Shown piece by piece: positions 46,398-56,664 of a stretch of 64,000 bases of DNA (position 1 is the first letter of the stretch; each line of letters opens with the position of its first letter). The notes under the pieces are model-generated. The model was not told the DNA's origin. It ran no database searches and worked only from the letters and a program-made list of their open reading frames with translations. Origin of the DNA: Galeruca laticollis (taxonomy: Eukaryota; Arthropoda; Insecta; Coleoptera; Chrysomelidae); the NCBI GenBank assembly GCA_963921935.1, contig OY998175.1, forward strand, positions 155,122,809 to 155,186,808, given 5' to 3'. The position numbers and the translations under genes were made by a program.

Positions 46398-47858
46398 CCT
46401 CCCTCCTTTGGTCCAGACTTCGTCCTCGAAGTCTCTGAGAACAGCTCTTGAAGAATCTGGATTTGAGTTGGTTGTAGCTTGGGCCCATATAAGAATTTGG
46501 AGATTCTCTTCCTTTTCTTCACAGCAACTGTTATAAAGATGCCTAAAACAGTTGAAATTATTATAAGGGAAACAATGCTAAGCCCTGCGGAAAATTGTGG
46601 CAGAAGATGTATCGGTTCGATAGGTTGAAGTTGACCGTGCGTCTCTGGAATCTGGAGTTTTTCTATCTTGATTTCGTGCTTCGGGTACAGTTTGATTGGG
46701 ACTACTTGCGGCACTGGGAGCTCTTGGACAGTTTTTCTGTTGTACTGTATTCCTTCTATGACAATCGGCTCATTTGTTATTAAGATGCTACTTCTGCTAA
46801 TTTCTTCATTTTGAATTTTTATTGGGTGGACTATTCCCAATAAAATTACTTTCCTGGTTTCTTGACAAAAATTCTCCGTTGAGATTGATTTGGTACAATT
46901 TTCTACATTTGGAATTTGACACTGAGATTTTACAGGTTTTGTGCAGATAATTTGTTCGGCTAGGTTGGTGCAGGCTTCATACCATTTACCATTTGCGAAG
47001 TAATGCGCAGGTGGCAGAATCATTATGTGATCATTATTAGGAATGGGGTAGATTCTAAATGTGGGATAAGCCTCTGGATAAAGGATAGGGATTTTTAATA
47101 TTATGAACATTGTCTTGGTGGTAACACAAACTAAAGATTTTGATGATTCAATGAGTTGGTAAGGATGTTCGTCACTGACTAAAAGGGCGTTTCGAGAATA
47201 TATTTCTAACAATGTTTGTTTTAATGTTTCCAGTTCGTCTAAAGTAAAGAGCTCAATATTTGAAAGATTTAGTTGGGATAAGGTTATGATTCTAATTAGT
47301 TTTAAAAGGAATTCATTTACAATTTGGAGATTGAGAATTTCGTTATGAAGAGCAACGTATCCATTAAAATCGGATGATAACTTATTTACTGCAGCAATAA
47401 TTACGTTACTATTATTGTTTATTAAATTTAAAAGGTTATTAAATCTCGTATCAATAGAATGACCAAAAGAGATTTCATTGTTAAGTTTAGTTATAATTTC
47501 ATTTTCTTTAAGTTCTATTGCAGTAATGTGTGATTTTAATAATTCTAAGTCGTAATCGTCGGGATTTCCAGTTATGTACTTAATTGTTGTACCTACCTAG
47601 AAAGTTAAACAATCCTTTTTTATGCTTACGAGTTATTTTATGAAGATTGTCTTTTGCTTCATTTAGGAGGTGATTGTATTGAAATTTCAAAGAAGCTAAG
47701 GGTCCGTTTTCTAAGGGTGAATCGAAAAGGTCATTGGGGTTTATTTCTAAAGTGTTAGCTAATTTCTCTAAATTAATATGTGAAATATGTCTATGATAAT
47801 GGTTAATTTCATTCGATTTGCCAAGTTCTTCTGCATAATAACCGTTATTGGGGATTTC
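46388..47858 (-). pseudogene. env: env, frameshifted
   Basis: Errantivirus-type envelope gene after integrase; an acceptor-like CAG ends at 47859 for a spliced env RNA. N-terminal part open from 47858 to about 47590, with a basic furin-like site (RKHKK, 47616-47630) just before a hydrophobic fusion-peptide-like segment. The frame is broken just downstream of that segment near 47590, and again near 47213. The C-terminal frame (47212-46388, 274 codons) has several Cys and a membrane segment (SIVSLIIISTVLGIF) with a basic tail. No intact glycoprotein can be read. Confidence 0.8.
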
Positions 47859-49098
47859 CTGTATCTTGATAAGATGTCCCAGGGATAGGGTCGTCCTGCA
47901 AAGAAGGTATTTCTAAAATATCCCTTTTTTTTACTTTACGAAGTCTTTTAGCAAATTTTAAGTGTGTACTTGTTGTGTTTTGTTTATTCGTCTTACCGAT
48001 AATTTTTGTTTTATTTTGTTTTTTCGGATGTAGTCTAGAATAAGGGGAGCTCAATTTAGGTCGATGTTTTTTTCTGGTTACGTAGAGAGAGGAAGAGGGA
48101 TCGATTACAGGGATTGATTCGGCTTTTTCATTTTGTTTATCTAAAATCTTCTGACGTTTTTCTTTTTGTTTATTATATAGGTCAGTTATAAAGGGTTGCA
48201 GTTCGTCTTTATGTCTTTGATTGTATGTTTCGTATAATGGGAGATCAAAATCAAAATGTATTTCTTCGGCATAAGGGCCGTAGAGAATTGAAAAAGGTGA
48301 GAAGTTAGTAGCACTATGAATGGACTGATTATAAATTAAAATGGCATGTGTGAAGGTATCGTCTAAGGGGTCTTCTGGATTTTGTTCTCGTAATGTTCTA
48401 AGTTTTTCTATTAGGGTAGAATGGAACCGTTCAACAGGTGAATTAGAAGATGAGTTATTGACTGTTGTGAAATGAATTTCAATTTTATGAAGTTTCATAA
48501 ATTCTTTTATTACAGCAGAATTAAATTCAGTTCCATTGTCACAAACAATTTTTTTCGGATAATTATGATGAGAGAAATAGTGTCTTAATTTGCTTAGAAT
48601 TGAAACAGAAGTTTTATCAGAAATTTTATAGCATTGGGCATATTTGCTGAATGAGTCGACAATTGTTAAGTAGTAATTTTTGTTACAGTGGAACAGATCA
48701 ATATGGATTATATCAAAAGGTTTTTGTCCTAATAATGGACCTAATTGAGGTAATTTATACGGGTGCCGTTCATATTTATTTTTTAAACAAATTTCACATT
48801 GGTTAATGAAATTTGAAATTGTAGTTTGCATGGAGGGCCAATAAAATTGATTTTTCAAGTGTTTATAGGTTTCAACTATGCCGTTATGATTTTCGTTATG
48901 ATACTGTTTTACACACTCTATTTGTCTTTGTTCTTCTTCTATGTCCTGTAGTAATTTATTACAAAAAACGGCCTTAACTGTCGTGTCAAAAGTTTTCTTA
49001 AAGTATTCACAAATAAAAGGTCGAAATTCATGTGGTACGTGTAATGCAAATTTTTCATTAGGTCTAAATATGTTTTTAAGAGCATCAGATATTTCCAT
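47845..49098 (-). CDS. Integrase part of pol
   Basis: 417 open codons. HHCC finger: QYHNENHNG and CEICLKNKYERHP. Core: HIDLFHCNKNYYLTIVDSF, CDNGTEFNSAV and SPVERFHSTL carry the D, D and E. The C-terminal basic domain (YVTRKKHRPK, RLRKVKKRDI) would hold DNA. A frame change separates it from the RT-RNase H frame (49119). It overlaps the start of env. Confidence 0.88.
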   Translation of the reverse strand: MEISDALKNIFRPNEKFALHVPHEFRPFICEYFKKTFDTTVKAVFCNKLLQDIEEEQRQIECVKQYHNENHNGIVETYKHLKNQFYWPSMQTTISNFINQCEICLKNKYERHPYKLPQLGPLLGQKPFDIIHIDLFHCNKNYYLTIVDSFSKYAQCYKISDKTSVSILSKLRHYFSHHNYPKKIVCDNGTEFNSAVIKEFMKLHKIEIHFTTVNNSSSNSPVERFHSTLIEKLRTLREQNPEDPLDDTFTHAILIYNQSIHSATNFSPFSILYGPYAEEIHFDFDLPLYETYNQRHKDELQPFITDLYNKQKEKRQKILDKQNEKAESIPVIDPSSSLYVTRKKHRPKLSSPYSRLHPKKQNKTKIIGKTNKQNTTSTHLKFAKRLRKVKKRDILEIPSLQDDPIPGTSYQDTGNPQ

Positions 49099-49118
49099 TC
49101 TCCAATCATCAGTGACAG

Positions 49119-50861
49119 TTACGGTATGTCTATGTTTATTAAAACATTTTTTATAAATAATGTCATATTCGCTGGAGTTAGGAACAATAAGAATTTGATT
49201 GGTAGCAGAATTGATAGGATCTTCAGATATAGGGATTCCGGAAATCGGATTTTCGATTGCAGTGTGATTAGTATCATCGCTAAAAGAGACTGGTTTTTCT
49301 CGAAATCTTCAAGAAATTCGTCTAAGTCAAAATTGTTTGGAGGTTCAACACATATAGAAGAAGATGAAAGTACATTGACCTGTACTCTAGAAAGACAGTC
49401 GGCAACTTGATTTTCTTTGCCTCTTCGGTATTTTACGTCAAAATTATAGTCTTCAAGTTTCAGTCGCCATCGGGCTAATCGGGATGTGGGGTCTTTAATT
49501 TTGCAAATCCATACAAGGGGATTGTGGTCACTTTCGACTGTGAATTTTTGACCATACAAGTACGGACGGAAATGTTTACAGGAATCTAATATTGCCAAAA
49601 GTTCTCTTTCGATAGTTGAATAATTTTGTTCGGCTGAGTTTAAAGTTCGGGAGTAGTAAGAGATTGGATGATTATTTTGTGATAATACAGAGCCTATGGC
49701 TATATTGGAAGCGTCAGTTGTCAAAACAAAAGGTTTTGAGAAGTCGGGATATTGGAGAACTGGGGCATTGCATAAGAGTTGTTTGCACTTCTCAAAGCAC
49801 TCTTTATAATTGGCGTTTGTTGGGTCTATGACAGCTCCTTTGCGGGTAGATCGAGAAAAGGGGGATGTTATTCTTGCAAAATTTGGAATAAACCTTCTAT
49901 AATATCCAATAAGTCCTAAGAAGGATCTCACTTCTTTGACCGTTTTTGGTATTGGAAAATTCTTAATAGCCTCTATTTTGCTAGGATTGGGCTTAATGCC
50001 TTCGGGAGTTACGATATGACCAAGAAAAGCGACTTCTTTTGTCAGAAATTCAGATTTGTCTAATTGGATTTTTAAGTTAGCTTTCCGAAATGTTTCAAAA
50101 ATTGCGGCAATGTGAACTAAATGATCTTGAAGAGACTTAGAAAAAATAATGACATCGTCCATATAGACGAAACAACATTTGTGGATAAAGGGTCTAAGGA
50201 TATTATCCATTAATTTTTCGAGAGTAGAGGGTCCATTTTTAAGACCAAATGGCATTCGCAGAAACTCATAGTGGCCGTGGGGTACGGAAAAAGCTGTTTT
50301 CTCAATTGAATTTGGATGAACTTCAATTTGATGGAAACCTTGAGCTAGATCAAGAGTAGTAAAATACATGGCTTTTCCTAGGTTATCTAGTATGTCTTCG
50401 ATATTTGGGAGGTTATATTTATCTTCGACAGTGTTCTCATTTAATTTACGATAATCAATAACCATACGGAATTTTTTCTTGCCAGAAGCGTCTGGTTTTC
50501 TCGATACGATCCAGACAGGAGCGGAATAAGGAGATATTGAGGGCCTAATAATTTTTTTATCGAGTAATTGATTAACCTGTCTAGTAATTTCCTCCTGCAT
50601 CGCTTTCGGATGTCGGAAACCTTTAACGTAAATAGGATTTTCATCTTTTGTTCGTATTTCGTGTTTAATGGCAGAAGTAAAAGTTAAGTCAGAGTTATCG
50701 TCATAGAAAATATCTTTGTATTTATTACAGAGTTTTAAAATTTTTTCTCTTTCTTCATGGTTTAGGTGTTGAGTGCGGATTATCGATGGGTCAAAATTAC
50801 TTGGACCATTAGATATTTCGTATTTATTTAAATTTTCGACATGAATTGGTTCTAATGACAA
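49119..50861 (-). CDS. pol: Reverse transcriptase and RNase H part of pol
   Basis: 580 open codons. RT: APVWIVSRKPDASGKKK, MVIDYRKLNENT, TTLDLAQGFHQIEV, LRMPFGLKNGPSTL, VYMDDVIIFS (catalytic pair), FLGHIVTPEGIKPNP, FLGLIGYYRRFI. RNase H: LTTDASNIAIGSVL, TIERELLAILDSC, VESDHNPLVW, ADCLSRV. All catalytic residues are present and the reading is intact, so this part could still be active. Note VYMDD instead of VYLDD in the element at 2100. Confidence 0.92.
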   Translation of the reverse strand: MSLEPIHVENLNKYEISNGPSNFDPSIIRTQHLNHEEREKILKLCNKYKDIFYDDNSDLTFTSAIKHEIRTKDENPIYVKGFRHPKAMQEEITRQVNQLLDKKIIRPSISPYSAPVWIVSRKPDASGKKKFRMVIDYRKLNENTVEDKYNLPNIEDILDNLGKAMYFTTLDLAQGFHQIEVHPNSIEKTAFSVPHGHYEFLRMPFGLKNGPSTLEKLMDNILRPFIHKCCFVYMDDVIIFSKSLQDHLVHIAAIFETFRKANLKIQLDKSEFLTKEVAFLGHIVTPEGIKPNPSKIEAIKNFPIPKTVKEVRSFLGLIGYYRRFIPNFARITSPFSRSTRKGAVIDPTNANYKECFEKCKQLLCNAPVLQYPDFSKPFVLTTDASNIAIGSVLSQNNHPISYYSRTLNSAEQNYSTIERELLAILDSCKHFRPYLYGQKFTVESDHNPLVWICKIKDPTSRLARWRLKLEDYNFDVKYRRGKENQVADCLSRVQVNVLSSSSICVEPPNNFDLDEFLEDFEKNQSLLAMILITLQSKIRFPESLYLKILSILLPIKFLLFLTPANMTLFIKNVLINIDIP

Positions 50862-51058
50862 AGGACTTGGTAAACAAATATCATTAATGTAACCGTTTTT
50901 GGCAGTATGAATTGATTCAGGAATTTTAATATTATTTATTGTAATTTCGGGAAGGATGATGTCGCCGTTGAGAATGTCAACAGGAATTTTATTGTATAAG
51001 GTATCAAAAGGAATAGTAATATTAAGACGTTTTAATGTTAGTAATTTATTTTGGTAAT

Positions 51059-51334
51059 CTAAGCATGTAAACGTTCTAAGTCATAATTCCCTAATAATAT
51101 GTCAAAGTCTTTACTCCAGTCGGCAATTCTAGCGTCAATAGGTTCTAAAATTTTAAATTCTTTAAGTAATGGTGTTTTGATATTCGAGTTATATTTTCGT
51201 GTAATTTTCATGGACGTCAGAGTAAATGGTTTATTATAAACATGATTTGAGTTGAAGAATGTGGAAGCTTTAGGAGAAATGATAGTATCGGATCCTCCTG
51301 TATCTATTAAAACTTTTAGTTTAGAAGTTGGCAT
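51059..51334 (-). CDS. Protease part of pol, partial
   Basis: LKVLIDTGGSDTIISP (D-T-G) at the start and FDILLGNYDLERL near the end. A frame change lies between 51059 and the RT frame starting at 50861, so protease and RT are not continuous in this copy. Confidence 0.8.
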   Translation of the reverse strand: MPTSKLKVLIDTGGSDTIISPKASTFFNSNHVYNKPFTLTSMKITRKYNSNIKTPLLKEFKILEPIDARIADWSKDFDILLGNYDLERLHA

Positions 51335-51378
51335 AATGAAGTATGGTAGTTGCGGATCGTTGCGAATATTATTAAGGT

Positions 51379-52668
51379 TTATTGAAATGGCATTTCGTAA
51401 GTGGCCTCTTGAAAATTTTCGTCTTGACCGTCTGCGTTAGTTTCAAAATTTTCGTTAGTATCGTCAATGTTAAAGGTATCATGAGAATTTTCGAAATTTT
51501 CATTTTGGTCGGTATTTACATTAAAATTCAAAGTTCTTCTTGTCGGAGTGCTCATAGGTTGGTTTCTGGTAGAAATTGTTTGTACACCACTCATTGGTCT
51601 TGGAATATTTTGTGGAGTTTGATAATTTCTTTGGAATTGCGGTGTATGAAGATTTGAGTTATTTCCGAAAGAATAAGACGGTTTATTAAATGATTGATTA
51701 TTTCCAGGAGTGTTATTAGACTGGGTTCTGTTAAAATTATGACTATTTCTAGGAGGGTTATTATTATGAAATCTATTTATTGGAGAAATCGCGGAATTCG
51801 GATGGAAGTTATTCCGAGAAGAAAATGTAGTATTCGGGCTAGTACGGTTCTGCGTAAAAGATTGATTGTATTTATTATGATTGGGATTGAAAGAATTTTG
51901 TTTGGGTTTATGAAGAGAAGGTGACTTTTTATTTTGTTGGCTCCTTAAGAAGTTCATATATAATTGTTGATTCTTATGATTATCGTAAGAGATACATTTT
52001 TGAAGAGCTTCGTCAAGAGAATTTATTTGGAAATGTGATAAATATTCACAATAGGGTTCGTTAATACCAGTGCAAAAAGTTTTTAAAGCAATATTTTTGA
52101 AGTACGGGGTTTTGAAATTTACAGTTTCCACATTATCATTTAAAACTATATGTTGAAGCAAATCATTAAGATTATTTGAAATTCTTTGATAATATTGATC
52201 ATACGTTTCGTTATCGTACTGTACTGTAGTAGATAATTGTGTTGACAAAATATCTTCGGAGCGTCGATCTCCGTATTTAGCTAGTAAAGATGGACGTACA
52301 TCTGTCCAAAGCGTTAAATTTGAGTAATTTAAAAAATCCCTAGGTTCACCTTTCATACGAGAAATAATGTTTGCGTTTAATATAAACTCTTGAGGTTGAG
52401 TAAGATTTTGTGTTCTAAGAAACGTAATTAAGTTATCTACTGATTTTATAAAAGTCGAGAGATTATCTCCCGTATTAAATTCAGGAGGACTAGAAATATC
52501 GTTATTTTGTAGAGACATATTTAAGCTATTAATGTTTCGAGTTTCTGAAATTTGATTTTTAGAAGATCGAGAACTATTAGCCGTATTAGAACTATCTAAT
52601 GGATTTATTGAGAGATTTGACAGCAATAAATGTAAGTTACTTTCAGAAATATCACTAAAAGTGCTCAT
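51379..52668 (-). CDS. gag: gag
   Basis: 429 intact codons from ATG 52668. Ser/Asn-rich start, capsid region FNTGDNLSTFIKSVDNLI, ILNANIISRMKGEPRDFL, KTFCTGINEPYCEYL, then an Asn/Pro/Phe-rich tail (NRTSPNTTFSSRNNFHPN type) without zinc knuckles and an acidic end. Typical errantivirus gag by composition. Confidence 0.88.
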   Translation of the reverse strand: MSTFSDISESNLHLLLSNLSINPLDSSNTANSSRSSKNQISETRNINSLNMSLQNNDISSPPEFNTGDNLSTFIKSVDNLITFLRTQNLTQPQEFILNANIISRMKGEPRDFLNYSNLTLWTDVRPSLLAKYGDRRSEDILSTQLSTTVQYDNETYDQYYQRISNNLNDLLQHIVLNDNVETVNFKTPYFKNIALKTFCTGINEPYCEYLSHFQINSLDEALQKCISYDNHKNQQLYMNFLRSQQNKKSPSLHKPKQNSFNPNHNKYNQSFTQNRTSPNTTFSSRNNFHPNSAISPINRFHNNNPPRNSHNFNRTQSNNTPGNNQSFNKPSYSFGNNSNLHTPQFQRNYQTPQNIPRPMSGVQTISTRNQPMSTPTRRTLNFNVNTDQNENFENSHDTFNIDDTNENFETNADGQDENFQEATYEMPFQ

Positions 52669-52811
52669 AAAGGAGAAAAGGAACGTTGTACTTACAAGAG
52701 GATGATCACTGGAGATGTCTTCTGCATACTACGTTGTTTTCACCTCGGTTCGTTGGATTTTCTCGTCTAACAACTAAAGTTGACCAGGAAACTTGGGTTT
52801 CTGTACGAAGT

Positions 52812-52831
52812 CAATCCTGTTCGCAGCGCCA
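52812..52831 (-). promoter_or_regulatory. Primer-binding site
   Basis: In element orientation TGGCGCTGCGAACAGGATTG starts on the last base of the LTR. The tRNA was not identified. Confidence 0.65.
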
Positions 52832-53104
52832 GAAATATTCTTCGAGACACTTTTAACTTTTTAAAAAAATATTTATTTGAATTTTATTTACAAACAACTT
52901 AGAAATACAAAAGTAACTTGACAAAAATAATAACTGTTAATAATAAATGAAATGAATAATTGAACTAGATTAAAATAATTGAATGAATGAATTTTCGTAG
53001 TCATCAACCGATATTTAATACATCGGTGTTATGAAATTGATGATCGCGTTGCTTGGTTGGAGTTCGCTGACCATGGGACAGGGTCGGAGTCCATTCACAT
53101 TTCT
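52831..53104 (-). repeat. 5' LTR (274 bp)
   Basis: Same as 46124-46397 apart from about two substitutions. Confidence 0.92.
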
Positions 53105-53154
53105 ATATACTATATATTATAAAAATGTGTACCTACACAATTTTTTCGTATAAC

Positions 53155-53436
53155 AAATTACGTACAGCTGATACGTATTAAGTACGTACATAATACGTAT
53201 CAGAAAATACGTACATACGATACGTTTTAAGTACGTACATACGATACGTATTAAGTACGTACATTATACGTATCAGAAAATACGTACAGCCGATACGTAT
53301 TTGAGTACGTACACGGTACGTGCCTAAAAGTACGTACCGTTTAGGAATCATAATGTACGTATTAAATACGTACATTTTAGGTACTGTACGTACAGGACGT
53401 ATATAAGACCTAATATGTACGTATTTAATACGTACA
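53155..53436. repeat. TACGTA array, right subterminal
   Basis: Units around ATACGTATTAAGTACGTACA and related forms, more irregular than the left array. Ends in ACGTACA before the terminal GTGCTGTTTGGG. Confidence 0.88.
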
Positions 53437-53448
53437 GTGCTGTTTGGG

Positions 53449-53565
53449 GGATCCGTTGTAATCACGTGACTACGACCAACCAATCAGTGTGCATCCACAT
53501 CAGTACGTGATCACGGATCCGTTGTAACAACGTGACTACTACCAACCAATCAGAGTGGAGGGGCC
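53449..53565. repeat. Tandem repeat containing the empty insertion site
   Basis: GGATCCGTTGTAA then CACGTGACTAC and ACCAACCAATCAG occur twice (from 53449 and from 53515). The junction between the copies carries GATCACGGATCCGTTG, the uninterrupted form of the transposon target. Confidence 0.75.
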
Positions 53566-53880
53566 CTATTCACAAACTTGTGTGAGTCATAGATAAAGGA
53601 TAGGTTAGGTCAGGTTAATTGTGTGAGTCGTCGTGTAGGAGCTCTCTCACAATTTAGCTTTACTGCGCATGTCACTCCTAAAATTATAAAATTCTTATTC
53701 TGGACGGTAAGAGAATGCTCATATACTCCTATGGGAGTACTTTACTGGGTAAAACCAAGAGAATGGACTTGCGCACATTGTCTTTAGTCACAGAATTAGA
53801 CATATAAAGGCCAATGAAATGAAAACGGACATAGGTCATGTCTCTTTAGTCTATGATTAAATATCAAATAAAATGCATAT
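53566..53880 (+). repeat. Harbinger-type left end
   Basis: Starts GGGCCCTATTCACAAAC. 53640-53840 is the inverted counterpart of 62700-62935: both have ACTGCGCATG(T/C)CACTC, CATA(T/C)ACTCCTATG, TACT(T)ACTGGGTAAAA and GGACTTGCGCA. Confidence 0.6.
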
Positions 53881-53935
53881 TTAGGTTTTGTCGCTTTTGG
53901 AGTTTAATTGTTTATTTATTGTTTTTAAAGCGATT

Positions 53936-54270
53936 GATGACGATTTAGTGATGTAAATGCTAATAGACAGTGTTTAAGATGCCGAAGAACAAGCTGCAAA
54001 TAATAATATACCTCACATGTACTACCAACGTCAAGATCATTTCTTGGACTTGAACAATTTTAATTTTATCAAGCATTTTCGACTAAATAAAGCCTCACAC
54101 AACATTTACTTTTCAATAAATTATTATAAAAAAGTTACTTTCTCACATCACAATACATCCAGTCGATAAACATTTCTTCTCAAACCAGTGTTGTTGGGCG
54201 CATTCATCTAAAATATCCACTCGGCCTCTCGAAAAAGTCCGATTTGGTAAGTATTCAAAAAGTTTTAGAA
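53936..54270 (+). pseudogene. Harbinger transposase N-terminal remnant
   Basis: The reading MYYQRQDHFLDLNNFNFIK then HFRLNK is the pre-catalytic start of HARBI1-like transposases. A stop near 54170 and no DDE core. About 370 bp inside the left end, a natural position. Confidence 0.5.
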
Positions 54271-54559
54271 AATATTGGTTAATAAAATACTACTTAAATT
54301 TATTTAAAATTTTTAAAAAATTCTCCTTATCAATATTAAGTTCAACTACTTTTATAACAAAATTACGAATAAATACCTCTGATACTTATTCCTATGCAAA
54401 TGGCAAATAGGAACTATTTAATATAATAAAAATAAAAACAAGTCTTAAACATATTGCACAAGGAACGATCAAATAAGATCGTTTTTTAATAAGGTACAAT
54501 AATGTAAAACTAAAAATAAAATATTTTTTGGTTTTCGTTTGGTCACTGAATCAATTTTT
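54271..54559. other. AT-rich non-coding stretch
   Basis: Nothing recognised between the Harbinger remnant and the hAT fragment. Confidence 0.4.
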
Positions 54560-54662
54560 TTTCCAAATTTTACTTTCCAACATGTTTTTGGTCGGTGAAA
54601 ATGAAATTAATCCACCACAACCCTCAATACCTTCTTTGGTTGCTAAAATAGCACGAATGGTT

Positions 54663-55556
54663 TCAGTGTTCAAAAGATTTCTCATCAGTTTTTATGTTAA
54701 AAACGTCGCTAAAAATTCTTTCAGCATTAGCATTTGAAAAAGGAAGAACTAAAAGTAAAGAAAATATCTTCTTCATATTTGGAAAAAGAAGTGTATTGGC
54801 AGCATTTTTAATACTAAATATTTTAGCCCAGTACATAAACGTCAGCTTCACTACTTGAAATTAATTGTAAATTATCAAAGTTTAGCAATGTATATGTTCG
54901 CCATTCATTGTCTAATTCTTGAGGGTCTACATATTCTTGTAAAATTGGGAATCTAATGAGCACTTGGGCTAAAGATTTAATATTGAATGACTGTGCCTCA
55001 GTAGGATTTATAATTTTTAAAATATCATAAATTGGGTCTTTGAAATCAAATCTGTTTTTGATATTAGACACTATAATTCTACATAAAATGACAAAATGCT
55101 TACATAAAATTTATCAAAATCTTGTTGTGGAATATTCCCAGTTCTTTTTTGTTCATTTAATCTTTCCGAAGCAGAAATATACCTACATACATTTTTTCCA
55201 TTGGTAAAAATTAGAGGGATTATCATGGTTTAATTTGAAAATATCATTGGCCTTTCTTATTATATGAATTTCTATGAAGTTAGCATATAAATGGTTCAAT
55301 ATATTTTCTGTTTCGGGTTTAACTTTATACAGCAAAGGTTTATTAGATTGAAAAAACAAATTAAAGTCAGTCATGAGGCCTAAAACATGTGCCATTAATT
55401 CTAAATAAACTTTAGTTAAAGAGTTATTTAAAGTTCCCAAGATATTTTCCGTAGTGTACGATGGGTCCTGAGACACCAATTCTCTAAAATACCCAGCAAG
55501 GGGTTCATATTGTTCCAAAACCCTGTCTACACATTGTTTGATCGAAAGCCACCTGA
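54663..55556 (-). pseudogene. hAT transposase C-terminal half
   Basis: Minus strand, starting at RWLSIKQCVDRVLEQYEPL (55555-55500, a typical hAT block), then an acidic/hydrophobic middle, and the dimerisation domain NMKKIFSLLLVLPFSNANAER followed by IFSDVFNIKT (54790-54700). Frame breaks at 55183-55071 and 54850. The upstream half, with the zinc finger and first catalytic residues, is cut by the MITE at 55557. Confidence 0.75.
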
Positions 55557-56573
55557 GCGCGTATTCTGTATCGTCATAGAGAGGAAATTTCTTTTTATAA
55601 ATTCTCTATACCACTTTACCTTATTCTGTAAGCAACATCGGCAGTGGTCGTGCTTCACGAACGCTTCGTTCGGTAGAAAGGTATAGAAAGACCATTTTAT
55701 GTCTTTCTATGATACCTGTCTCTTTTTAACACACAATCATTTAGATTTATCTTTGTTGGCATGTTTACATTTTTCAAAGGAAAGGTGCATATCGTTATGT
55801 TATGATTATGGTGTTTTGTGGTATATATATACAAGTTTTTATATGCTGGAAAAATAATTTTTGGATAATTACGTATTATTAATATTATTGCAATTTAATA
55901 TGTAAACAACTGCAAAGGGTACCTAAATAATACGTATTTATGGCCATTTACGGTGTTACCTGTAAATGTGAAATATTTCTGTGTTGAATGTTGTGTAAAA
56001 TTAAATACTAAACTTCTTAATTTTTGTCATTAATCCAATTCTTAAGAAGTTCAATATATTTAACATTGGCGATTTTAAGGATTAATAAATTCTTCTCTCT
56101 AAACGTAATTGGTTTTGTCGTACCTACTTCATCTTCTACTTGTAGCAAATGAATTGTTTCCAAACTTTATAATGTACTCGCAATAAAGATTAAAAAACGA
56201 AAACTAACAACAGATAATATGCTATGCTATAGTTTATAATATTTACACCACACACTATAATAACAGTTATAATAATAATTGACTCCCACAATGAAATATG
56301 AAATAATTCTCGTAACTATTATTATCCTCCTGAGAAATAAACAAACAAATGTTGCTATTGTTGCCGACTTAATCAAGAGATATCCCAAATTCCACTAAAA
56401 ACAGGTCAATGTTTTTACATCCAATAATTATCAGTTCTCTATAGCCGAGCATTACCGAATAGATATAGAAAGAGTCGTACAGAATAGGTTCACGGTTCAC
56501 GAAATAGAAAGAAATTTCCTCTCTATACTCATAGAAACAAATTTCTTTCTACGAGACGATACAGAATACGCGC
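55557..56573. mobile_element. Non-coding element with 19-bp inverted ends
   Basis: GCGCGTATTCTGTATCGTC (55557-55575) is exactly inverted at 56555-56573; further inner blocks (AGAGAGGAAATTTCTTT) also pair. No coding. The hAT frame breaks at its left end. Confidence 0.8.
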
Positions 56574-56593
56574 CCTCTGGTTATGGAGGGTGA

Positions 56594-56664
56594 CAATAGT
56601 GCTATTCAACGCGTCAATCGATTACAATCATTTCCTGGCATTTTAAAAACAAGATGTTCAACAA
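56594..56664. mobile_element. Truncated Tc1-type MITE end
   Basis: After a TA, GTGCTATTCAACGCGTCAAT and the following 50 bases match 7347-7411 with few changes. Cut at the P element end. Confidence 0.75.

Larger units (their letters stand above)
46124..53104 (-). mobile_element. Errantivirus-like element, minus strand, with ATAT duplication
   Basis: Complete order on the minus strand: LTR (52831-53104), primer site, gag, protease, RT-RNase H, integrase, env, polypurine tract, LTR (46124-46397). The LTRs differ at only about two sites (46324/53031 and 46340/53047 areas). ATAT flanks both sides (46120-46123 and 53105-53108); a 4-bp A/T duplication is the errantivirus habit. It lies inside the TACGTA transposon and is the younger of the two. 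Frame breaks exist in pol and env. Confidence 0.93.
41189..53448 (-). mobile_element. DNA transposon with TACGTA-rich ends and two genes
   Basis: Ends CCCAGACAGCAC (41189-41200) and GTGCTGTTTGGG (53437-53448) are inverted. Inside each lies a long TACGTA array. GG flanks both ends (41187-41188 and 53449-53450), and the joined flanks give GATCACGG-ATCCGTTG, exactly the text at 53509-53524, an unoccupied copy. After removing the 7-kb retroelement inside, the element is about 5.3 kb with two minus-strand genes. A 2-bp duplication and the transposase-like gene suggest an EnSpm/CACTA-related or similar superfamily; this is unproven. Confidence 0.7.
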
